Shown here: positions 51,063-58,869 of the stretch, piece after piece
Numbering within the stretch: position 1 is the stretch's first letter
Layout: the number at the start of each line of letters is the position of its first letter
NCBI GenBank assembly: GCA_017626395.1
Contig: JAGAIU010000078.1
Coordinates: 148,438 to 212,437 of the forward strand
Origin: Clostridia bacterium
Lineage (GTDB): Bacteria; Bacillota; Clostridia; TANB77; CAG-465
Direction of reading: 5' to 3'
DNA length: 64,000 bases
Made by a program: the position numbers and the translations under genes
Notes under the pieces: generated by a model
Databases searched by the model: none
Told to the model about the DNA's origin: nothing
The model's input: the letters and a program-made list of their open reading frames with translations, nothing else

Positions 51063-53033
51063 ATGGCAAAGAAAGTAATAGTAACGGAAAAACCAAGTGT
51101 AGCAATGGAATTTGCAAAAGCTTTAAAAATAAATACGAATAAGAAAAATGGTTATCTTGAATCAGATGAATGGATAATAACATGGTGCTATGGACATTTA
51201 GTTACTATGAGTTATCCAGAAGTTTATGATGAAAAATTAAAGTACTGGAGATTAGATACTTTACCATTTTTACCTGAAGAGTGGAAATATGAAATTTTAC
51301 CTGGTGTACAAGAAAGACAATTTCATGTAATTAGAGAAATACTTCAAAGACCAGATGTAGAAATAATATATAATGCAGGAGACTCTGGACGTGAAGGAGA
51401 ATATATACAACGTCTTGTATTTATGATGGCAAGACCTAATCCTAATGCTAAACTAAAAAGAGTATGGATAGATTCCCAAACAGAAGAAGAAATTTTAAGA
51501 GGTATAAAAGAGGCAAAAGATTTATCCGAATATGACAGTCTATCAGATTCAGCATACTTAAGAGCAAAAGAAGATTATTTAATAGGAATTAATTTCTCAA
51601 GATTATTATCTTTAATATATGCTAAAAATTTAGCTAAAAGTATGGATGAAGAAAGAGCAGTTATATCTATAGGAAGAGTAATGACTTGTGTACTTGGACT
51701 TGTAGTAAATAGAGAAAGAGAAATTAGGAATTTTAAAAAGGTTAATTTTTATAAAATACAAGGTAAGTTTTCTAAAGAGGCAGAAATTCTTGGAGACTTT
51801 AAAGCAGTAGATGGCTCAACTGTTTTTGAATCACCTAGATTATATAATGAAACAGGATTTAAGAAAAAAGAAGATGCATTGAAGTTCATAGAATTTCTAA
51901 AGAAAAATGAAAAAGCAGTAGTAGAAAGTATAACTAAAAAGAAAAATAAAGAAAATCCACCATTGTTATTTAATCTTGCGGAAGCACAAAATGAATGTAC
52001 TAAAAAATTTAAAATTAATCCAGATCAAACATTACAGACAATACAAAGTCTATATGAAAAGAAACTGGTTACATATCCAAGAACAGATGCAAGAGTTTTA
52101 TCTACAGCTGTTGCAAAGGTAATAACTAAAAATTTAAATGGACTAGCTAAATTAAATATAAATGATGAAATAAATGGAATAATAAAGAAAATGTCTGAGG
52201 AAAAATATAGTACAAAACTTGAAAAGACAAAATATGTAGATGATAGTAAAATAACAGATCACTATGCTATCATTCCAACAGGTGAGGGAAAAGAAAATCT
52301 TGCTAAATTAACAGAGCTTGAGAAAAAAGTATATCTTTTAATTGTAAAAAGATTTTTAGCAATTTTTTATCCATCAGCAGAATACAATAGAATTAGTGTA
52401 ACAATAAAAGTTGGAAAAGAAAGTTTTTTTGCTAATGGTAAAGTTTGTACAAATCAAGGGTATTTAGAAATATATAAAGATGAAAAAAATGTAAAAGTAA
52501 AATCAGATGAAGATAATAAAGAGGAAGAAGAATCTGAAAATGAAAATATAGATATTCTTGCTAAATTAAAGAAAAATGATGAACTAGATATTTTAGAATA
52601 TAATATAAAAGAGGGAGAAACTACACCGCCTAAAAGATATTCTTCTGGTACAATGGTACTTGCTATGGAAAATGCAGGTAAATTAATTGAAGACGAAGAA
52701 CTAAGAGAACAAATAAAAGGTAGTGGAATAGGAACAAGTGCTACAAGAGCAGAGATAATAAAAAAATTAGAAAAAATAGATTATATTGCAACTAATACTA
52801 AAACACAAATTTTAACACCTACTAAAAGAGGTGAAGCTATTTATGATATAGTGGTAAAAACAATGCCTGACTTATTAAACCCAGAACTTACAGCAAGTTG
52901 GGAAAAAGGACTTACCATGGTAGCACAAAAAGAGATAACTGCCGAAGAGTTTATGAACAAACTTGAAGCATATATCAGAAACAAAGTTGTAAAGTTTAAA
53001 AAAAGCAGAAATGAATACTTGTATGGCTATTAA
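51063..53033 (+). CDS. topB: DNA topoisomerase III (type IA)
   Basis: 656 residues. Toprim domain motifs VTEKPSVA at the N-terminus and NAGDSGREGEYIQ near 105-117 (most relatives have DPDREGE). The catalytic Tyr is in KLVTYPRTDARVLS near 340. No C-terminal zinc fingers, so the length and layout fit TopB rather than TopA. It decatenates DNA. An acidic insertion occurs around 480-500 (EDNKEEEESENEN). No plasmid or mobile genes lie nearby, so it appears chromosomal. Confidence 0.92.
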   Translation: MAKKVIVTEKPSVAMEFAKALKINTNKKNGYLESDEWIITWCYGHLVTMSYPEVYDEKLKYWRLDTLPFLPEEWKYEILPGVQERQFHVIREILQRPDVEIIYNAGDSGREGEYIQRLVFMMARPNPNAKLKRVWIDSQTEEEILRGIKEAKDLSEYDSLSDSAYLRAKEDYLIGINFSRLLSLIYAKNLAKSMDEERAVISIGRVMTCVLGLVVNREREIRNFKKVNFYKIQGKFSKEAEILGDFKAVDGSTVFESPRLYNETGFKKKEDALKFIEFLKKNEKAVVESITKKKNKENPPLLFNLAEAQNECTKKFKINPDQTLQTIQSLYEKKLVTYPRTDARVLSTAVAKVITKNLNGLAKLNINDEINGIIKKMSEEKYSTKLEKTKYVDDSKITDHYAIIPTGEGKENLAKLTELEKKVYLLIVKRFLAIFYPSAEYNRISVTIKVGKESFFANGKVCTNQGYLEIYKDEKNVKVKSDEDNKEEEESENENIDILAKLKKNDELDILEYNIKEGETTPPKRYSSGTMVLAMENAGKLIEDEELREQIKGSGIGTSATRAEIIKKLEKIDYIATNTKTQILTPTKRGEAIYDIVVKTMPDLLNPELTASWEKGLTMVAQKEITAEEFMNKLEAYIRNKVVKFKKSRNEYLYGY

Positions 53034-53036
53034 TTA

Positions 53037-53064
53037 TTGCTTTTTTAGATTTTTATTGTATAAT
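53037..53064 (+). promoter_or_regulatory. Promoter of the frr-cdsA-rseP genes
   Basis: TTGCTT (53037-53042), 16 bp, TATAAT (53059-53064). Confidence 0.75.
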
Positions 53065-53102
53065 TATATTATGAGTAAATTTTAAAGGAGAGTTAGAAAA
53101 TT

Positions 53103-53651
53103 ATGGAATATGAATTAATAGAAGAAAAAATGCAAAAAGCAATTGATTACTTAGCAGATGAATTAGCAGCAATTAGAGCTGGAAGAGCTAATCCTGCTAT
53201 TCTTAACAAAGTATCAGTTGAATACTATGGAGTACAAACACCATTAAATCAAGTTGGTGCTATATCTGTACCAGAAGCTAGACAAATATTAATAACACCT
53301 TGGGATAAATCATTACTTGGTGCTATTACTAAAGCTATTCAAGTAGCTGAAATTGGTGTTAACCCAATAAATGATGGAAATGGAATAAGACTTACATTCC
53401 CTGAATTAAACGAAGAAAGAAGAAAACAATTAGTAAAAGAAGTTAAGGCACTTGGAGAAGAAGCTAAAGTAGCTATAAGAAATGTTAGAAGAGATGGAAT
53501 AGACGATGCAAAAAAATTAAAAGCAAATGGAGAAATGACAGAAGACGAATTAAAAGGTGCTGAAGAAAAAATACAAAAAATAACAGATAAATATACTGAC
53601 AAAGTTGAAAAAATTATAGCTGATAAAGAAAAAGAGGTAATGGAAGTATAG
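53103..53651 (+). CDS. frr: Ribosome recycling factor
   Basis: 182 residues, normal length. Diagnostic stretches include IRAGRANPAIL near 24-34, PWDKSLL, NDGNGIRLTFPELNEERRKQL and RNVRRDGID. With EF-G it splits post-termination ribosomes. AAAGGAGAG lies upstream. Most bacteria have pyrH just before and uppS just after; here topB precedes and cdsA follows. Confidence 0.97.
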   Translation: MEYELIEEKMQKAIDYLADELAAIRAGRANPAILNKVSVEYYGVQTPLNQVGAISVPEARQILITPWDKSLLGAITKAIQVAEIGVNPINDGNGIRLTFPELNEERRKQLVKEVKALGEEAKVAIRNVRRDGIDDAKKLKANGEMTEDELKGAEEKIQKITDKYTDKVEKIIADKEKEVMEV

Positions 53652-53674
53652 AAAAAAAGTAAGGGGTTTTGAAA

Positions 53675-54502
53675 TTGAAAGAAAGTATAAAAAGAATATC
53701 AACAGGATTTCTTTTTATGGCAGTTTTAATTTCTGTTCTAGTATTAAATAATTCAATAGTAGATACCTTATTTGTAACATTACTATCATTTATTGGTATA
53801 TATGAATATAATAAATGCTTTAAAAACAAAGGGTATCATCCGATACCTTTTGTTGGATATATAGGATGTTTAGGATTATTTTTATTAGGTGCAGGTATTG
53901 ATTCTGCAATAAAAATGAATATTATAAGAATTGCTATACCAATATTATTGGTATATATGTTTGCATATATAGTAATTAAAAAATTAGAAGTGAATATTGT
54001 AGATGTAGCTATAACAGCCTTATCTATAATTTATGTTCCTTTTTTATTTTCATTTATAAAATTACTATTTTTACAACCAGATGGAAGAATATTAGTTATA
54101 CTAGCATTTGCTAGTTCTGTTGCTACTGATACATTTGCTTATGAAATAGGTTCTAGGTTTGGTAAGCATAAATTATCACCAGTTGTAAGTCCTAAAAAAA
54201 GTATAGAAGGCTCAATTGCTGGTGCTGTAGGTTCAATGATAGCTTGTTCAGTAGTAGCGGCTATAACTAATACATATTTTTCTACTGAATTTAATATAAT
54301 AGTAATAGCAGTAATAGGATTAGTATTAAGTATAGTAGGACAAATAGGAGATTTGGCTGCATCTTCAATAAAAAGATATTGTGGTCAAAAAGATTTTAGT
54401 AATCTTTTACCAGGACATGGTGGAATATTAGATAGATTCGACAGCATTATGTTTGTAGCTCCTATTTTATATGCATTTATATATTTAATCAATTTAATAT
54501 AA
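53675..54502 (+). CDS. cdsA: Phosphatidate cytidylyltransferase
   Basis: 275 residues with about eight helices. The CdsA signature is near the C-terminus: SPKKSIEGSIAG, QIGDLAASSIKR, KDFSNLLPGHGGILDRFDS. It makes CDP-diacylglycerol for phospholipid synthesis in the membrane. Two TTG codons (53669 and 53675) are possible starts; the second is eight bases after AAGGGG and is preferred. Confidence 0.94.
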   Translation: MKESIKRISTGFLFMAVLISVLVLNNSIVDTLFVTLLSFIGIYEYNKCFKNKGYHPIPFVGYIGCLGLFLLGAGIDSAIKMNIIRIAIPILLVYMFAYIVIKKLEVNIVDVAITALSIIYVPFLFSFIKLLFLQPDGRILVILAFASSVATDTFAYEIGSRFGKHKLSPVVSPKKSIEGSIAGAVGSMIACSVVAAITNTYFSTEFNIIVIAVIGLVLSIVGQIGDLAASSIKRYCGQKDFSNLLPGHGGILDRFDSIMFVAPILYAFIYLINLI

Positions 54503-54515
54503 GGGGGAAGATAAA

Positions 54516-55778
54516 TTGATAAGTTTTTTAATAACTATTGTTAAGCTTCTAGCTATAATAGTAGCTGTTGCTACAGTTCATGAATTTGGACATTTTTTAG
54601 CTAGTAAATTATTAAAAGTTGGAGTAGAAGAATTCTCTATTGGTTTTGGCCCTAAAATAGTACAAAAGAAATTCAAAGGAACAATATATTCATTAAGATG
54701 GTTGCCATTAGGTGGATACTGTGCAATTGAAGGTGAAGAACCAGATGAAAATGGTGAAGAAAGTGAAACTTCTTACCAAAAGAAAAAGCCTTGGGAAAAA
54801 ATTATAATTCTTGTAATGGGAGTTACTTTTAACTTTATATTATCGTTAATTATATTTATGTGTGTATATTTACCAGGTGAAGTAGCAACAACACAAATCT
54901 TATCTTATACAGAAGATTCTGTTTTAGTTGAAGCAGGCCTACAACCAAACGATATTATTCGTTCAATAAATGGCAAAGAAGTAAAATTATATTCACAAAT
55001 AGCAAATTATGATATGCCAGATGATACTAATGATATCGTTATCGAGTATGAAAGAAATGGTGAATTATATACAACTACAGTAAAAAATGCTAAAAGAACA
55101 GAAGGTAAAATTGGAATAAGCTTTGTAATAGATGAACAAGGCAACCAAACAAATCAAATAGAACTAACTGGTGCCGGAACAAGCTCAACTGAAGCTGGCA
55201 TAAAAGCGGGAGATATAGTACTTTCAGTAAATGATATTTCAACACCAGATGCATTAAGTGTTGTTAATGCTATAAAAGATAAATCTAATCAAGAAATTAC
55301 AGTTAAAGTTCAAAGAGGCGAAGAAATATTAGATTTTGTAGTAGTACCTGAAGCAACAGAAGTTTTTGATTTAGGTATTATGACTATTGGTGATACAAAT
55401 TCTAATCTTTCGTATGCATTTATAGAAACTGTTGAAAATGTTAAAAGTGTAATTGGCTCATATGCAGATTTATTTACAGGTAAAGTATCTATTTCTAACA
55501 TGTCTGGTATAGTTGGAATAGGTGAAGTGGTTTCTAAAAGTGAAGGAGTAATGAATTTCTTCTTCCTAATGGCAATGATAAGTATGGCAGTAGGTGTTGC
55601 AAACATCTTACCATTTCCACCACTTGATGGAGGAAAAATTGTATTAGTACTTGTTGAAGCTATAACAAGAAAGAAAGTATCTGAAAAAGTAGAACTTGCT
55701 TTATCATATGCAGGACTTGGAGCTCTACTATTACTTACACTATTTGTTACATATAAGGATATAATAAGAATTATATAA
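54516..55778 (+). CDS. rseP: RseP/MmpA-type site-2 protease
   Basis: 420 residues from a TTG after AAGGGGGAAG. Zinc motif HEFGH is at 22-26 in the first helix. Two PDZ domains are recognisable (about 130-200, AGLQPNDIIRSING; and 215-290, AGIKAGDIVLSVND). The second active-site motif near the end is LPFPPLDGGK. It cuts membrane-embedded substrates such as anti-sigma factors. dxr, usually between cdsA and rseP, is absent. The bofA-like gene follows 18 bases later. Confidence 0.94.
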   Translation: MISFLITIVKLLAIIVAVATVHEFGHFLASKLLKVGVEEFSIGFGPKIVQKKFKGTIYSLRWLPLGGYCAIEGEEPDENGEESETSYQKKKPWEKIIILVMGVTFNFILSLIIFMCVYLPGEVATTQILSYTEDSVLVEAGLQPNDIIRSINGKEVKLYSQIANYDMPDDTNDIVIEYERNGELYTTTVKNAKRTEGKIGISFVIDEQGNQTNQIELTGAGTSSTEAGIKAGDIVLSVNDISTPDALSVVNAIKDKSNQEITVKVQRGEEILDFVVVPEATEVFDLGIMTIGDTNSNLSYAFIETVENVKSVIGSYADLFTGKVSISNMSGIVGIGEVVSKSEGVMNFFFLMAMISMAVGVANILPFPPLDGGKIVLVLVEAITRKKVSEKVELALSYAGLGALLLLTLFVTYKDIIRII

Positions 55779-55796
55779 AAATAGGAGGGTAAAAAT

Positions 55797-56051
55797 ATGA
55801 CAGAGTATATTGTTTTAATATTTGCTGCAATAGCAGTTATAGTAGTTGCTAAAATGTTAGCATGGCCAGTAAAGAAAATTTTAAAGTTAGCTATTAATGT
55901 TATACTAGGTATCATAATGATATATTTAGTAAATACTTTTGGTATGACACTAGGAATATCAATTCCATTTAATATAGTAACAGCATTAATTGCAGGTGTA
56001 CTTGGTGTACCAGGTGTTATAGTACTAATTTTAATTGGATTCTTTATATAA
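55797..56051 (+). CDS. bofA: BofA-like inhibitor of pro-sigma-K processing
   Basis: 84 residues with two or three hydrophobic helices and the BofA-type C-terminus (GISIPFNIVTALIAGVLGVPGV). In Bacillus, BofA inhibits the SpoIVFB protease that activates pro-sigma-K. Here it follows an RseP-type protease gene with no terminator between, an arrangement unlike Bacillus. AGGAGGG precedes the ATG. Confidence 0.85.
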   Translation: MTEYIVLIFAAIAVIVVAKMLAWPVKKILKLAINVILGIIMIYLVNTFGMTLGISIPFNIVTALIAGVLGVPGVIVLILIGFFI

Positions 56052-56084
56052 TAAATAATAGAAAAACAAAATAAAAAACATGTT

Positions 56085-56113
56085 GTATAAATTATTTGTA
56101 ATAACTCAAACTA
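56085..56113 (+). promoter_or_regulatory. Possible sigma-G/F-type promoter of sleB-ypeB
   Basis: GTATA (56085-56089) fits the forespore -35 pattern GHATR; 17 bp later CAAACTA (56107-56113) is one mismatch from the -10 pattern CATnnTA. Forespore expression is known for sleB-ypeB in Bacillus. No sigma-A-like -10 is nearer. Confidence 0.45.
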
Positions 56114-56129
56114 ATTTTAGGTGAATGTT

Positions 56130-56609
56130 ATGAAAAATAAGTATGCAGCATGTATTTTTTTTGTCTTAATTTTAATGTTTGCAATAACTATATATGCACA
56201 GACTAAAAAAGCGGAGAGTTCTGTATCTACTACTAAAGCATCAGGAGATAATATGGTAGAACTTCTTGCAAGATTAATAAATGGCGAGGCAAGAGGCGAA
56301 CCATACATAGGGCAAGTAGCGGTAGGTGCAGTAATTATGAATAGAGTAAAAGATCCATCTTTTCCAAATACAATAGCAGGTGTAATATATCAAAAGGGAC
56401 AATTTTCTTGTGTAACAGATGGACAATTTGATGTTGCAATAGATGAAAATTCTACTGTATATAAGGCAGCAGAAGATGCAATGAACGGAGTAGATCCTAC
56501 AAATGGAGCACTATATTTTTATAATCCGTCAAAAACTAAAAGTAAATGGCTATTTTCTTTAAAAACAGTAACTACAATAGGAAAACATGTCTTTGCTATG
56601 GAGGAATAG
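56130..56609 (+). CDS. sleB: SleB/CwlJ-type spore cortex hydrolase
   Basis: 159 residues from the ATG at 56130 after TAGGTGAAT. A signal peptide (about 1-23) precedes the Hydrolase_2 domain: LLARLINGEARGEPYIGQVAV and GVIYQKGQFSCVTDG, with catalytic Glu in NGEARGE. It degrades spore cortex peptidoglycan in germination. No N-terminal peptidoglycan-binding repeat is present, so it is shorter than Bacillus SleB. ypeB follows two bases after its stop. Confidence 0.9.
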   Translation: MKNKYAACIFFVLILMFAITIYAQTKKAESSVSTTKASGDNMVELLARLINGEARGEPYIGQVAVGAVIMNRVKDPSFPNTIAGVIYQKGQFSCVTDGQFDVAIDENSTVYKAAEDAMNGVDPTNGALYFYNPSKTKSKWLFSLKTVTTIGKHVFAMEE

Positions 56610-56611
56610 AT

Positions 56612-57985
56612 ATGTTTGAAAAATTTGAAAAGAAAATAATAGAAATAAAAAGAAAATTTGGAGAAAAAAAGTTAGGTATAACATTCTTTTCAATATTTTG
56701 TATAATAATATTGTTCTCCATGATGTTACTTAAACAATACAAAATAGAAAAGCAATCGGTTCAAGATGGATATAATAGAAGTATGTATGATTTTGTGGCA
56801 GATGTAAATAATATAGAAAATGAAATTGCTAAACTTAAAATAACAAGTAATGATACTTATACTTTAACTACACTAGCTAGTATTTTTGCTAAAGCTAATA
56901 GTGCTAAAGCAAATTTAGATATTTTACCTTTTTCAGAAAATAGTGTTTCAAATGTATCTAAATTTTTAACACAGGTAAGTGATTTTTCATATTCATTAAT
57001 GCGTAATGTAATTAATGGTGAAAATATATCAGATTATAAAGAGCAAATTGACACTATATATACCAAAATTAGTGACTTATCCGATGTAACAGAAGAAATA
57101 TATGCAGAACTTAATAGTAAAAGTATAAAATGGGATGAATTGGAAAATATAGGAAATGAGAAATTAAATACATCAAATGCAGAGGAAGAATTATCCACAG
57201 TAAATAAAATTGGTAAAACATTTACTGAATATGAGGGGATAATATATGATGGTGCATTTTCTGACCATATATTAACAATTAAGCCTGCTTTTCTTACAGG
57301 AGAAGAACTATCTCAAGAAGAAGTGAAAAATATTTTAAATCAAAAGCTGAATGTAGAAAGTATAAATTTTATAGAAGAGCAAAATGGAAGGATAGCACTC
57401 TATGTTTATGAAGTTAAGATACAAAATACTGATGTTACAAAAACTATATATGCAACAAAACAAGATGGAAGAATATACCAAATGGTATCAGATAGAAATG
57501 TAGAACGAGAAAATATAGACATTGAGCAAGCAGAACGAAATGCACAAGATTTTTTAAACAATTTAGGTATAGAAAATATTGAACCAACATATTATTTAAA
57601 AAATCAAAATATGGTGACTATATCTTTTGCGGCAATACAAGGAGATGTTCTAATATATTCAGATTTGATTAAAGTAAAAGTCGCTTTAGATAATGGTGAA
57701 ATAATGTGTGTTGAAGCAAATGGATATATATTTAATCATAAGGAAAGAGAAATAACAGCAAATAAAACAATAGAAGAAGCAAAAGCAACTTTATATCAAG
57801 ACTTAAATATAGATAGTGAAAGAATGTGTATAATTCCAACAGATGCTAAAGATGAAGTGTTGGTATATGAATTTAAAGGCACTGTAGAGGATAAGACTTT
57901 TTTAGTATATATTAATGCCAATACTTTAGTTGAAGAGAAGATTTATATATTATTAGATACTCAAGGTGGTACGATAGCAATATAA
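56612..57985 (+). CDS. ypeB: Germination protein YpeB
   Basis: 457 residues from the ATG at 56612 after GGAGGAATA, within the sleB stop region. A basic N-terminus and helix (about 22-42) anchor an outside region with a helical part (about 60-190) followed by three PepSY-like repeats (about 240-450, EEVKNILNQKLN, AERNAQDFLNN, EEAKATLYQDL). YpeB is required for SleB stability in the spore, which fits the gene pair. Confidence 0.9.
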   Translation: MFEKFEKKIIEIKRKFGEKKLGITFFSIFCIIILFSMMLLKQYKIEKQSVQDGYNRSMYDFVADVNNIENEIAKLKITSNDTYTLTTLASIFAKANSAKANLDILPFSENSVSNVSKFLTQVSDFSYSLMRNVINGENISDYKEQIDTIYTKISDLSDVTEEIYAELNSKSIKWDELENIGNEKLNTSNAEEELSTVNKIGKTFTEYEGIIYDGAFSDHILTIKPAFLTGEELSQEEVKNILNQKLNVESINFIEEQNGRIALYVYEVKIQNTDVTKTIYATKQDGRIYQMVSDRNVERENIDIEQAERNAQDFLNNLGIENIEPTYYLKNQNMVTISFAAIQGDVLIYSDLIKVKVALDNGEIMCVEANGYIFNHKEREITANKTIEEAKATLYQDLNIDSERMCIIPTDAKDEVLVYEFKGTVEDKTFLVYINANTLVEEKIYILLDTQGGTIAI

Positions 57986-57989
57986 TTAC

Positions 57990-58027
57990 AAGGTGTAATA
58001 TTAAGAAAATATTACATCTTTTTTTAT
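57990..58027 (+). terminator. Terminator of sleB-ypeB
   Basis: GGTGTAATATT / AATATTACATC with a short loop and T7. Confidence 0.85.
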
Positions 58028-58073
58028 ATTAAATTTCTAGATTTGTATTATTATATTTTTTCTTAATTCTTAA

Positions 58074-58102
58074 TTGAAATACACACTCTTTTTTGATATA
58101 AT
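58074..58102 (+). promoter_or_regulatory. Promoter of the gene at 58139
   Basis: TTGAAA (58074-58079), 17 bp, TATAAT (58097-58102). Confidence 0.75.
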
Positions 58103-58138
58103 AAACGTGGAAATCAAACAAAAGTTTAGAGGTGGTAT

Positions 58139-58858
58139 ATGGAGTATATATTAATAGATGACAGAATGAGAAATATTGAAAAAAACACATTAAAATATTT
58201 AGGATATAAACTAGTTGCTATAGATAAAAGCAATAATGTTTATCCGGAAATATCATCTCATGTAGATATATTTACTACTAAAATAGGAGATACTTTAGTA
58301 GTAGAAAAAAGTAAATATAAATATTTAATATATTTACTAAAGAAAAGTGAATTTAACATTATCTCAGGAAAAGAAGAAGTTGGAATGCATTATCCAGAAG
58401 ATATTAAATATAATGTATGTGTATTGGGGAATTATGCAATTCATAACTTTAAATACACAGATAAAGTAGTATTAAAATTACTTCAAGATAATGGTTATGA
58501 ACTTATTAATGTTGAGCAAGGATATTCAAATTGTTCAATAGCTGTTATAGATGATAGTAGTGTTATTACTACAGATAAAAAGATAGCAGAAAAACTATTA
58601 GCAAATAATTTTAGTGTACTGCTTTTAGACTACACACCAGATATAAAACTTAAAGATGAGTATGGAAATTATAGTAGTATGACAGGCTTTATTGGTGGAG
58701 CTATTGGTAAAGTAGATAATAATATAATAGTGTTTGGTGATTTAGATAAAATAGATAGAGATAATAAAATAAGGAATTTTATAAAATCTAGAAATCTAAA
58801 AGTAATAGATTTCAAAGGATTAGATGTTATAGATTATGGTGGAATAGTAGAGGTATAA
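58139..58858 (+). CDS. Probable DUF6873/GME-fold protein
   Basis: 239 residues, soluble. Repeated beta-alpha units with paired loops (LIDDRM, VCVLGNYAIHNF, SCSIAVIDDSSVITTD, FIGGAIGKVDN) resemble the five-bladed guanidino-modifying (arginine deiminase-like) fold named DUF6873 in recent annotations. The His and Cys needed for catalysis cannot be placed with confidence, so activity is unknown. The pcrA gene starts 11 bases later, so the two probably share a transcript. Confidence 0.6.
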   Translation: MEYILIDDRMRNIEKNTLKYLGYKLVAIDKSNNVYPEISSHVDIFTTKIGDTLVVEKSKYKYLIYLLKKSEFNIISGKEEVGMHYPEDIKYNVCVLGNYAIHNFKYTDKVVLKLLQDNGYELINVEQGYSNCSIAVIDDSSVITTDKKIAEKLLANNFSVLLLDYTPDIKLKDEYGNYSSMTGFIGGAIGKVDNNIIVFGDLDKIDRDNKIRNFIKSRNLKVIDFKGLDVIDYGGIVEV

Positions 58859-58869
58859 AGGAGAGGAAA

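Noticed and set aside
51063..53033. TopB as a sign of a plasmid or integrative element
   Set aside because: No relaxase, integrase, coupling protein or direct repeats nearby; neighbours are core chromosomal genes.
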